This document shows, piece by piece, positions 7,684-14,824 of a stretch of DNA of 30,880 nt. Position numbers and translations under genes: made by a program. The notes beneath the pieces were generated by a model. It ran no database searches and was not told the origin of the DNA. It worked only from the letters and a program-made list of their open reading frames with translations. Each line of letters starts with the position of its first letter. The first letter of the stretch is position 1. Origin of the DNA: an uncultured Eubacteriales bacterium (GTDB lineage: Bacteria > Bacillota > Clostridia > Oscillospirales > CAG-272); contig UQXK01000019.1 in NCBI GenBank assembly GCA_900544985.1, positions 1 to 30,880 of the forward strand, written 5' to 3'.

Positions 7684-8133
7684 TTACGGACAAACCTTTG
7701 TAGTGTTTATACCGAACATTTCGCCGTACGTGAACTCTTCGCCTTCCTTGCGGACTTCGCCTTCGAATATAGCGAGATACTCTACGCCGTGTTCGGCTTG
7801 GAATTCGACCACTACCGCCAACGATCCCGTCGTCACATGAGTGATTCCTTCGGCTACGTATTCAAGGTCGTCCCCGACTTTTTTGAACACCGTCAAATAC
7901 CCGTCGGCAGCGACGATAATAGGCGTTTTAGTAAGATTTCCTATTGCAAGCCCATTCGTACCATCAAAATCTATACTGACGCTCATTGTTATAATATTAC
8001 TGTCTTCTTTTAGTTCGGTTATATCCGGTTTTTCATAATGCGAAGCGTCCGCCGCCATACTCGAAAAGGCAAAGACGAATATAAGAACTACACTAATGAC
8101 AAGGAGCGATATAATCTTTCTTTTCTTATTCAA
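7684..8133 (-). CDS. Small secreted protein of unknown function
   Basis: 149 residues. The start is a TTG at 8131-8133 supported by a strong GGAGGG site 7 bases upstream. Residues 1-28 form a signal peptide (MNKKRKIISLLVISVVLIFVFAFSSMAADA, likely cleaved after AAD/A). The mature part is acidic and appears all-beta (SIDFDGTNGLAIGNLTK, VAADGYLTVFKKVGDDLEYV, SLAVVVEFQAEHGVEYLAIFEGEV), without cysteines or a cell-wall anchor. I do not recognise a family. It lies 167 bases downstream of the DUF4367-like gene, in the same direction, and may belong to the sigma factor's regulon or operon. The gap contains only A/T-rich sequence and the ribosome site. Confidence 0.68.
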   Translation of the reverse strand: MNKKRKIISLLVISVVLIFVFAFSSMAADASHYEKPDITELKEDSNIITMSVSIDFDGTNGLAIGNLTKTPIIVAADGYLTVFKKVGDDLEYVAEGITHVTTGSLAVVVEFQAEHGVEYLAIFEGEVRKEGEEFTYGEMFGINTTKVCP

Positions 8134-8300
8134 TGTATATCCCTCCTTCGCAGATGCGGGATAAAAGCACTTCTATGCCGTTCCATAGACCTATAACGAA
8201 ATAAATTTCAAAAAGTCACAATATTTTGGAATTTTTTTCTTATTTTTTCCTCTTTCTGCGTTTTGCACAATTTTATTCTTTTTTTCGACGAATTTGTTGT

Positions 8301-9002
8301 TTATCCTACGCTTTCCGCCATGAGAAGTATGATGTCCGCGCCGATTCCGTAGCCGATGATAGTATATTCGTATTCTCCGTCGGTCCAGTCCAAAACAACG
8401 TTGCCGTTTTTGTTTCTCACCAAAACCGCCTCATTGTCGTTCACTGAAATATAACTAACATCCGCATCTTTGCCGTTAATCAGATTTTTTCTTTCTCTAA
8501 ATACATTCTGATAGAAAGTTATTACAACATTTTCATTTATGCAATAGTCACACGAGAATTGATTAAACCTATCGACAGCCACCGATTCTACCACGCCCTG
8601 CGGTAAAAGACGGGGTTTTCTTATCTCCTCTATTTTGTCGGGAACCGTCATTCTTGCACGCCCTTTTTCGTAATTGACGGAGAAAAATTCGTTGTACCAC
8701 TCTGTAATGGCTTTCCACAAGGATTTTCGCACTGCGGAAATGCTCATTATACCGCCGAACATAAGAGATACCGCAACAAGAATGGCAACTGCCGCCCTGC
8801 GCAGAAATCTTTTCGGCATGGGTGTAACGACGGCAGTCTCTTCGCGGCTGTACTTCGCGCTCTTGCGAATGAGCTTTCTTATTCTTCTGTCCGTCTTTTT
8901 GCTTATGACAACACCGGAATCGTCAATATTTTCAAATTCCTTTGCCGTTTCGTCTGCAATGGGATTCAAAGATAGTGCTATAAGATAATCCAGATTATCC
9001 AT
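8301..9002 (-). CDS. DUF4367-like membrane protein, probable anti-sigma partner
   Basis: 233 residues. The cytoplasmic N-terminal part (1-66) ends in a basic stretch. One transmembrane helix lies at about 68-91 (RAAVAILVAVSLMFGGIMSISAV), followed by AITEWYNEFFSVNY and an extracytoplasmic domain ending in a strand-rich segment (VVLDWTDGEYEYTIIGYGIGADIILLMAESV). This layout is typical of DUF4367 proteins encoded next to ECF sigma factors in Bacillota, where they act as membrane anti-sigma factors or sensors. The ATG is 7 bases after the sigma-factor stop, so the two genes are coupled. The anti-sigma role is inferred from gene order and topology; no zinc-binding ZAS motif is present. Confidence 0.75.
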   Translation of the reverse strand: MDNLDYLIALSLNPIADETAKEFENIDDSGVVISKKTDRRIRKLIRKSAKYSREETAVVTPMPKRFLRRAAVAILVAVSLMFGGIMSISAVRKSLWKAITEWYNEFFSVNYEKGRARMTVPDKIEEIRKPRLLPQGVVESVAVDRFNQFSCDYCINENVVITFYQNVFRERKNLINGKDADVSYISVNDNEAVLVRNKNGNVVLDWTDGEYEYTIIGYGIGADIILLMAESVG

Positions 9003-9009
9003 AATAGTA

Positions 9010-9600
9010 TCACATCCTGTCCTTCAACATATTATACAAAATTTGCTTCGCTCTTTCTATCCGCTGTTTCGCGGCGCCGACACTGATATTTAAAACTTTT
9101 GCTATTTCGTCGAATTTCAAATCATGAAAATAACGTAACATCAAAGTTTCTTTGTATATATCTTTCAATTCGGAAATACATTTGCGTAATATCTTTTTGT
9201 TTTCCTCGTCAATAAGTACTTCGTCAAAACTTTTATCTTTATTGGGAATTTCCACTTGTTCCCATGCGTCATCGTCCTCGTCTACCGCAAAATTTTCTAT
9301 GGACGTTTCGTTTTTTCTTTTCACATACTCCCGCCTGTACTTATCAAGTGCGGTGTTTTTCGTGCTTATATACAAAAGGCTTTCAAGATAGATTTCATCG
9401 TCTACTTTGAATCTTTCTATATTTTCCACAACTTTTCTCATTACGTCCTGCACGCAATCTTCCGATTCTTCTTTTTGTTTCAGAATCGAATAAGCCACAC
9501 TGCACATTTTGCCGCGATATTTTTCATATATACGTTGTACATAATCTCTGTCGTTATCATCTTTTATCGTTTGTACAACAGGCAACATCGCGGGTAACAT
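9010..9600 (-). CDS. ECF-type RNA polymerase sigma factor
   Basis: 196 residues. Region 2 is visible at about 20-90 (YEKYRGKMCSVAYSILKQKEESEDCVQDVMRKV, then SLLYISTKNTALDKYRRE). An acidic linker (about 98-125) precedes region 4 at about 135-190 (LKDIYKETLMLRYFHDLKFDEIAKVLNISVGAAKQRIERAKQ), whose helix-turn-helix recognises the -35 element. The start is the ATG at 9600 with GAGGAG about 10 bases upstream; another in-frame ATG four codons later is possible. It is followed by the DUF4367-like gene after 7 bases, and the pair probably responds to an envelope signal. A conventional promoter (9650-9678) precedes it; no clear copy of a promoter shared with a regulon gene is seen. Confidence 0.9.
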   Translation of the reverse strand: MLPAMLPVVQTIKDDNDRDYVQRIYEKYRGKMCSVAYSILKQKEESEDCVQDVMRKVVENIERFKVDDEIYLESLLYISTKNTALDKYRREYVKRKNETSIENFAVDEDDDAWEQVEIPNKDKSFDEVLIDEENKKILRKCISELKDIYKETLMLRYFHDLKFDEIAKVLNISVGAAKQRIERAKQILYNMLKDRM

Positions 9601-9649
9601 TATTCGAATACTCCTCTTTTACTTCTTATCATTTTAATTTGTTTGTCTA

Positions 9650-9678
9650 AATATAACATAAACAGGTAAATAAAACAA
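9650..9678 (-). promoter_or_regulatory. Putative promoter of the sigma-factor operon
   Basis: Minus-strand TTGTTT (9673-9678), 17-base spacer, TATATT (9650-9655), about 50 bases before the start codon. The match is modest. Confidence 0.45.
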
Positions 9679-9860
9679 TACTTTTCGCCTTTAATCTACA
9701 TTTTTCGATTCATTTCTCGTTTTTATATAAAAAAGGCAGAATTGCTCTTCCTCTTCTTTGTGAGCATTTTTGGGTCGTAACGGTCTGAAAGACCGCTTCC
9801 CACAACGCTTTTCGGCAATGAGAGCATTGAATATCGCGGCACGCGCCGCGCGGGTTATGG

Positions 9861-9950
9861 CGCGTTGAGTGTTGGGGCGTCGCCCCAAACCCCGACCAAA
9901 AAGCTTTCCCAAAATAAAGTGATGTATTTCGGTGCGAAAGTTTTGCGGAT
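9861..9950 (-). repeat. Partial 3'-end stem-loop repeat, copy C2
   Basis: The minus strand carries the TTGGGGCGACGCCCCAA hairpin preceded by GGTCGGGG and a CATCACTTTATTTT box with GAAAGC, all matching modules of copy B, but the terminal GCACGG hairpin is missing. It lies downstream of copy C in the same orientation, as a decayed tandem unit. The rest of the 600-base gap 9601-10201 contains no convincing gene; 9740-9860 shows nothing recognisable. Confidence 0.6.
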
Positions 9951-10022
9951 TTTTAAGGGGCTTTTTTAAAAGCCTCTTAAAGCAAGGTTTGGAACGGCAG
10001 TTCCAACATATAATGCCCTAAT

Positions 10023-10200
10023 AAAAAGCACGGTGTTGCCGTGCTTTTTTGTGTTCGTTAAGTGTCGGGGCGTCGCCCCAAACCCCAACCAAAGGGCTTT
10101 TTAAAAAAAGTCCTTTGGAATCTCAAAAACTTTCGCAAAAATGAACGGGTTCATTCGGTGCGAAGTTCTTTGGCACACCTTTCTCCGAAAGAAAGGTGTG
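10023..10200 (-). repeat. 3'-end stem-loop repeat, copy C, with terminator
   Basis: On the minus strand it starts one base after the stop of the beta-phosphoglucomutase gene. Order: 11-bp hairpin CACACCTTTCT/AGAAAGGTGTG (10174-10200), GCCAAAGAACTT box, TTTGCGAAAGTTTTTGAGATTCC box, a stem at about 10091-10116, GGGGCGACGCCCC hairpin (about 10067-10080), and the GCACGG/CCGTGC terminator with T5-T6 flanks (10023-10050). The third stem has different bases from copies A and B yet still pairs (AAAGG.CTTTTT with AAAAAG.CCTTT), which suggests that structure is conserved. Confidence 0.75.
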
Positions 10201-10201
10201 T

Positions 10202-10849
10202 TTATTCCAAGAAAGGTAATGCGAGCAGATCGGAAAATTGTTCCAATTTTACATCGGCTCTGTCGTAAAAAGTCGCGTCTCCTATCGCCACGGCGATCAT
10301 GTTTCCAGCTTTTGCGGCGTCTATTCCAGCAAAAGCGTCCTCTATTACAGCGCACTCCGACGGTGCGAGCGAAAGATATTCCGCGGCTTTCAGAAATACT
10401 TCCGGGTCAGGCTTTGAATGTACGATATTTGTGCCGTCCGAAATCTTATCGAAAGCGTCCGTAAGCTCCACGCGTTCAAGTATGAACTTCGCGTTTTTAC
10501 TCGACGAACCGATAGCAAGAAGAAAACCGCGTCTGCGCAGTTCCGCAAGCGTTTTTCTCACCTCATCGCTCACATCTTTTCGGGTCATCGTTTTAAGATA
10601 CTCTCTGTAAATATTGTTTTTCTTTTCCGCAAGCTCTTTCTTTTGCTCATCGGAAAGCGGCACACCGTTATATCTTTCGAGGATAATTTCAAGGCTCTCC
10701 ATTCTGCTTACCCCGCGCAGCCTGTTGTTTATGGTTTCGTCGAAATATATTCCCAGCTCGTCGGCAATCTTTTTCCACGCAAGATAATGAAAATAATCCG
10801 TAAAAACAATAACGCCGTCAAGGTCAAAGATAAGTCCTTTTATATTCAT
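10202..10849 (-). CDS. pgmB: Beta-phosphoglucomutase (HAD superfamily)
   Basis: 215 residues from the ATG at 10849, with GAGG 6 bases upstream; an in-frame GTG four codons earlier is less likely. HAD motifs: FDLDG (nucleophile D9, acid/base D11), IGSSSKNAKFIL (motif II Ser region, about 113), HSKPDPEVFLKAAE (motif III Lys, about 144) and VIEDAFAGIDAAKAG (motif IV, about 167). The cap segment FHYLAWKKIADELGI and RGVSRMESLEIILERY is characteristic of beta-phosphoglucomutases, which turn beta-glucose 1-phosphate into glucose 6-phosphate via the 1,6-bisphosphate. It is the last gene of the sugar operon, directly followed by repeat copy C. Its presence points to an inverting or beta-retaining phosphorolytic step upstream in the pathway. 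The upstream gene's stop codon overlaps its ribosome site. Confidence 0.85.
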   Translation of the reverse strand: MNIKGLIFDLDGVIVFTDYFHYLAWKKIADELGIYFDETINNRLRGVSRMESLEIILERYNGVPLSDEQKKELAEKKNNIYREYLKTMTRKDVSDEVRKTLAELRRRGFLLAIGSSSKNAKFILERVELTDAFDKISDGTNIVHSKPDPEVFLKAAEYLSLAPSECAVIEDAFAGIDAAKAGNMIAVAIGDATFYDRADVKLEQFSDLLALPFLE

Positions 10850-10850
10850 A

Positions 10851-11483
10851 TCATACCTCACAAACTGTTATACATTTTCCTCTGTAAGCGCCGCGCTCTG
10901 CTTCATCTATCATTGCCGCAGCATAATCCGCATAGCTTATACGGCTCTCCCCGTGTGAATTTTCAATAACTTCTTCCCTGTCGCCTATTTTGTATTTTCC
11001 CGTTTTTTCGCCCTCGTAATCGAATATAAGCGACGGACATACATATGTGAATATAACATCTTTTCTTTTCAGAAGATCAAGATATCCGTTCGTCATGCTC
11101 TTTGATATTCCGCGCAGAAAATCCGGATGATCCGGTTTTTCATACACGCGGAATTTATGCGTAGGATCGGTAAAGAGCGCTCCCGCGCCGCCGACTATTT
11201 GAAGCGCTACTCCGCTGCCTTCCACTACATCCGCAAGATGATTTACAGCGCGTCGGTTTATATCGGGATCCGCATCAAAACCGCTTCCGAAAGCGCTTAT
11301 CAGAACATCAAGGTCCTTTATATCGTCTTTTTTAAGATCAAAAAGATCGCGTAATAGCACTTCCGATACTTCTTCTATGCATTTTTCCCGTACTATGGCA
11401 CGGACAAAATGTCCCCTTGACATCGCTTCCTTGCAAAGAAGTCTTCCCTGTTTACCGTTCGCTCCGATTATACCTATTCTCAT
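10851..11483 (-). CDS. NAD(P)-binding Rossmann-fold protein (atypical SDR, NmrA/YwnB-like)
   Basis: 210 residues beginning MRIGIIGANGKQGRLLCKEA, a GxxGxxG dinucleotide-binding loop at the N-terminus. DLDVLISAFGSG (about 58-69) and LQIVGGAGALFTDP (about 94-107) are the strand-loop features of atypical short-chain dehydrogenases that resemble NAD(P)H-dependent epimerase/reductase proteins. YEKPDHPDFLRGISKSMTNGYLDLL contains a candidate Lys/Tyr area, and no classical YxxxK is evident. The substrate is unknown; a sugar or small-metabolite oxidoreductase role is inferred from the operon. The start ATG overlaps the stop of the preceding membrane-protein gene (ATGA), which indicates translational coupling, and the stop lies 1 base from the pgmB ATG. 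Confidence 0.78.
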   Translation of the reverse strand: MRIGIIGANGKQGRLLCKEAMSRGHFVRAIVREKCIEEVSEVLLRDLFDLKKDDIKDLDVLISAFGSGFDADPDINRRAVNHLADVVEGSGVALQIVGGAGALFTDPTHKFRVYEKPDHPDFLRGISKSMTNGYLDLLKRKDVIFTYVCPSLIFDYEGEKTGKYKIGDREEVIENSHGESRISYADYAAAMIDEAERGAYRGKCITVCEV

Positions 11484-11956
11484 TTCGGATCATCTCCCTC
11501 TTTTCCTTTTCGGCATCTTTTCTGTACCGCCTTACCCACGGATAACGATATGGGATTTGCAATACAGGCAACGATATATCCTACGATAAGCTGGATAGGA
11601 AATACCGAAAAAAATGCTTCAATATATATTTTTATTCCCAATTTAAACGGAGAAACATTTACCGCCGTCATAACAGCACCTATAATCACTATATTTATAA
11701 ATACAGGGACTATATTCCCCACAAGATTTCCGGCGATTCCGTTTCCGTCAATTCCGAATGCGCGGCAGGACATAGCGCTTATCTTACCGAAAGGAATAAT
11801 AAAGCTCAGTGCCATTCCCACAATAAATCCGACGACTATCATAAGAAGCGTACGTGCGGAAACGGAGCCGTTCTTTATATCCGCCGTAAAGCTCATTGCC
11901 ACGGACATAAACACATTTATAACGCCGAACATCGCAAACTTTGCTCTGAACGACAC
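11480..11956 (-). CDS. Small integral membrane protein (about four helices), unknown function
   Basis: 158 residues. The start is GTG (11954-11956) with GGGAGG about 8 bases upstream, overlapping the end of the esterase gene region. Hydrophobic segments are at about 8-25, 35-57, 75-101 and 112-133 (for example IVPVFINIVIIGAVMTAVNV and FPIQLIVGYIVACIANPISL), with a basic tail (KAVQKRCRKGKEGDDPK) likely cytoplasmic. The two halves have loosely similar patterns, reminiscent of DUF2798-type proteins, but this is not certain. Its position in a sugar operon suggests a membrane-associated accessory role or export; no function can be assigned. Confidence 0.68.
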   Translation of the reverse strand: MSFRAKFAMFGVINVFMSVAMSFTADIKNGSVSARTLLMIVVGFIVGMALSFIIPFGKISAMSCRAFGIDGNGIAGNLVGNIVPVFINIVIIGAVMTAVNVSPFKLGIKIYIEAFFSVFPIQLIVGYIVACIANPISLSVGKAVQKRCRKGKEGDDPK

Positions 11957-11959
11957 CTT

Positions 11960-12970
11960 TTAGCCCTCCCGCTTTTCAAGAGTTTTATGAAGCCATGTAA
12001 GATACAGCCTTTTCCATTCGCGCGTGCCCGACATATTGAAGGCAGGATGTCCGTACATCGGCGGCACATCTTCTTCGCGGACTCCGTAACCGTGACCGCC
12101 CTCTCTGAACATATGCACCTCATAGGAAGCGCCCGCTTTTTCCGCGGCGACAGCCATTTCGAGCACATTCATGGGAGAGACTGTTCCGTCGTCTATACAA
12201 TCCGAAAGAAAAAGAGGCGGAGAATCCTTTTTTACATACTGCGGTATATACATTTCCGAATAAATCTTTTTGTAATATTCCTCATCGGTGTGTATCCGCT
12301 CTCCGAACTGCATGGAAAGAAGAAATCTGTCGGCAAGCGTTTCCGGATACAGAAGGGCAAGAGAAGCAAAATCTGCCGTTTCAAAATCCACCTCATCGGG
12401 AGTGTATCCCTGTATCCTCTGAAAATCACGGAACCGATACGCCGTTGTCGCCGCAAGATTTCCACCTGCGGAAAATCCGAGCACGGATATTTTTCCGGGG
12501 TCTATACCGAATTTTTTTGCATTGTGCTTTATATAGCAGAACGCACGGCGGCAATCGAGCATAGCCGAGGGATAGGTATACGGCCAAACGCGGTATTTAA
12601 GCACAAAAGCCGTAATTCCGTTCTCCATAAGAAATTCGCCCGTAGGATATCCTTCGTTGTCGAGCGAAACATCGTAGTACGCTCCGCCCGGAACGACAAG
12701 CACGCTCTTTTCGCTCCCCTTTGCAATAAAAGGAACTATATACGGTTCATCGTCGAATTTGTCGCTCACGTGCCCTGTCGGAATCTGAAAGATCCTTGTC
12801 ACCGTATTTGCTCCGAGCATATCTTTTCTTCTCTTTGACGGTTCGAAAAGCGTTTCAAGAGAATCGAATACGCTGAAATTGGGATTCCACGGTTCAAGCG
12901 CGTCATATTTGCTCTTTCCCATATTAAAAGGAATAGTGTCAGCGTAAATTTTTATGTGTTCATGTGCCAT
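11960..12970 (-). CDS. Alpha/beta-hydrolase esterase (acetyl-xylan/acyl-sugar esterase-like)
   Basis: 336 residues, no signal peptide, so cytoplasmic. The core fold spans about 75-336: VVPGGAYYDVS (oxyanion-hole HGGG-like loop, about 92-102), VLKYRVWPYTYPSAMLDCRRAFCYIK (helix B region), ISVLGFSAGGNLAATTA with nucleophile S167, LFLSDCIDDGTVSP with acid D260 or D261, and FREGGHGYG with H293. This arrangement is common in esterases that deacetylate sugars within polysaccharide-utilisation operons. The ATG has a GAGGTGAGAAGAA site. A terminator-like stem (12989-13066) separates it from the GH3 gene, so expression may be lower than that of upstream genes. It probably removes acetyl or other acyl groups from imported oligosaccharides; the exact substrate is inferred only from context. 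Confidence 0.82.
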   Translation of the reverse strand: MAHEHIKIYADTIPFNMGKSKYDALEPWNPNFSVFDSLETLFEPSKRRKDMLGANTVTRIFQIPTGHVSDKFDDEPYIVPFIAKGSEKSVLVVPGGAYYDVSLDNEGYPTGEFLMENGITAFVLKYRVWPYTYPSAMLDCRRAFCYIKHNAKKFGIDPGKISVLGFSAGGNLAATTAYRFRDFQRIQGYTPDEVDFETADFASLALLYPETLADRFLLSMQFGERIHTDEEYYKKIYSEMYIPQYVKKDSPPLFLSDCIDDGTVSPMNVLEMAVAAEKAGASYEVHMFREGGHGYGVREEDVPPMYGHPAFNMSGTREWKRLYLTWLHKTLEKREG

Positions 12971-12988
12971 TTCTTCTCACCTCTTCTC

Positions 12989-13066
12989 AAAAAAGCTCCC
13001 GCAATATCCGAAAGAGCGATAAACTTCGTATCTTCTGCCAAAGTTTGCGGCTCCGAATGCGGGAGC
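12989..13066 (-). terminator. Intra-operon terminator-like stem between the GH3 and esterase genes
   Basis: GCTCCCGCA/TGCGGGAGC (12995-13003 with 13058-13066) encloses a 54-base loop and is followed on the minus strand by TTTTTT. The long loop makes it a weak or conditional terminator; it may set the ratio of upstream to downstream gene products. Confidence 0.55.
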
Positions 13067-13072
13067 TTATAT

Positions 13073-14788
13073 TTATCTTTCGATTTTTGCCTCCCACTTT
13101 CCGCAGAACGGATCGACAGGAGAATGACCTTTGAATGTACTTCTTCCCGTAAGTTTATCGACAAGCGCCTCTATCACGGTATCGAAACCGCAGTAGCAAT
13201 TTATAAATGTGCGTACCTGAGGTACATCGATAAGATGATACGGATTTTCAAGGGAAACGAATATAGTCGGTACCGTATGGCAATATATCGGCACATTTGC
13301 ACCCATAGGATTTGCCCACTCTATACGCACAACGGTCTGATTTGATTTTGTTTGAAGCGCCGCGGAATATATTATAAGATCGTAATTATCCGTTATTTCT
13401 TTTATCGGAGTCATCATTCCCTCGAATCCCGCTTTCGGAACAAATTCCGTGACCTCAAACCCTTCTCGGCGAAGCGCATTGCAGAATTTGGCGTTTTCGG
13501 AATCGTCTACGTTGAATATCGTCTGTCCCTCCGCTTTGTTTTCAAGAGGATAGAAAAGTATTCTTTTGTATCTTGCGGGAGTTACGGGAAGCACGCCTTT
13601 TTCTTCTTTTACAAGGGTTATCGCCTTGTCCGCACATTCGCGGCTCCACTCCATAAACTTTTTCTGACCGATAATTCTTTTTGCGTCTTCTATTTTCGGC
13701 ACGAGAGTTCCGTTCTTCTGCTTTTCATGAAGGCGGAGCGCCGCTTTTAATGCGAGTATGCGGGTCACAGCTTCATCAAGTCTTTCGGGCGTTATAACAC
13801 CGTTCTCATATCCGCGCTCCATATATGAAAGATCCTCTTCGAGCGATTTTGTAAATAAGAACATATCACACCCGGCGGCGATAGTAAGCGGCACCATTTT
13901 TTCTCTCGGCATAAGAGACGCGATTCCCGCCATTGTTGTGGAATCGGTAACCACAAGTCCGTTGAAACCGAGCTTTTCACGCAAGAGCTTTGTAACAAGC
14001 TCATAACTTACCGTCGCGGGCATAATGTCCGCGTCTTTTATTCCGTGATTAAAATATCTTGTATATGCGGGCTGCATTATATGCCCTACCATAACGGTAA
14101 GAGCGCCCGCCTCTATCGATTCGAGATACGCTTTTCCGTATGTTTTATCCCACTCCTCGCATGAAAGATCGTTTATGGACGGAGCGACATGCTGATCTCG
14201 CTCATCTCTTCCGTCGCCCGGAAAATGCTTTATAGAAGCCGCAAGTCCGTGCTTCTGAACTTCCTCGACATACGCGCGCCCCATCTTTGCCACCGTGTCG
14301 GGGTCAGAGCCGAATGTGCGCGTATTTGTTATGGGATTGCGGAAGTTATAGTCTATATCTATTATCGGGGCAAAGGACCAGTTAGCCCCGACGCTCGCGC
14401 CCTCCGCACCGCAGACCTCGCCGAGCCTTCGCGCCTGTTCTATATCCCCCGTCGCCGCAACCTCCATGGGTCTTCCGAGCACGGTTCCGCCGACTATCAT
14501 GCCGTTTCCGCCTGCTTCGAAGTTCGCGGCGACAAGCATAGGGATTTTCGAATATTTCTGCATTTTCTCCGTTGCGGAAATACACATTTCCGCGCTCATA
14601 GTCCTGCTCATAAATCCGCCCGGACGTACTTTTTCGCCGATAAAACGGCAGTATTCTTCATCATCGGAATATGTTACAAGGCAGAAAAGCTGATGCAGCT
14701 TATCCTCCGTACTCATTGAGGACAATGTATCTTCAACCCACTTTATATCGTCTTCCGAAAGATAAAAAGGTTTTGCTTTAAGATCCAT
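13073..14788 (-). CDS. GH3 glycosidase with NagZ-type Asp/His dyad
   Basis: 571 residues, no signal peptide; GGAGG site 8 bases before the ATG. The TIM barrel covers about 10-350: FEAGGNGMIVGGTVLGRPMEVAATGD, FAPIIDIDYNFRNPITNTRTFGSDP, SIKHFPGDGRDERDQHVAPS and GLVVTDSTTMAGI with the nucleophile D282. Aligned with NagZ enzymes (KHFPGHG....DSH), D198 and H200 match the Asp-His general acid/base dyad that distinguishes hexosaminidase-like and phosphorylase-like GH3 members from beta-glucosidases. Residues about 370-571 form the second alpha/beta domain, making it a two-domain form. It may release beta-linked GlcNAc or another sugar from imported oligosaccharides, or phosphorolyse them. It sits downstream of the transporter genes after 36 bases. 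The first His of the usual KHFPGHG is Asp here. Confidence 0.88.
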   Translation of the reverse strand: MDLKAKPFYLSEDDIKWVEDTLSSMSTEDKLHQLFCLVTYSDDEEYCRFIGEKVRPGGFMSRTMSAEMCISATEKMQKYSKIPMLVAANFEAGGNGMIVGGTVLGRPMEVAATGDIEQARRLGEVCGAEGASVGANWSFAPIIDIDYNFRNPITNTRTFGSDPDTVAKMGRAYVEEVQKHGLAASIKHFPGDGRDERDQHVAPSINDLSCEEWDKTYGKAYLESIEAGALTVMVGHIMQPAYTRYFNHGIKDADIMPATVSYELVTKLLREKLGFNGLVVTDSTTMAGIASLMPREKMVPLTIAAGCDMFLFTKSLEEDLSYMERGYENGVITPERLDEAVTRILALKAALRLHEKQKNGTLVPKIEDAKRIIGQKKFMEWSRECADKAITLVKEEKGVLPVTPARYKRILFYPLENKAEGQTIFNVDDSENAKFCNALRREGFEVTEFVPKAGFEGMMTPIKEITDNYDLIIYSAALQTKSNQTVVRIEWANPMGANVPIYCHTVPTIFVSLENPYHLIDVPQVRTFINCYCGFDTVIEALVDKLTGRSTFKGHSPVDPFCGKWEAKIER

Positions 14789-14824
14789 TATATTCTCCTC
14801 CGTTTTTCAAATCAGATATATCTT

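Noticed and set aside
9691..9912. Open frame of 73 residues on the minus strand in the gap upstream of the sigma-factor operon
   Set aside because: It overlaps repeat copy C2, has a repetitive Arg/Ala-rich translation and no ribosome site; it is a by-product of G/C-rich repeats.
10023..10200. CRISPR-like repeats because of recurring hairpins
   Set aside because: Units are not regularly spaced, have no unique spacers of equal length and no cas genes are nearby.
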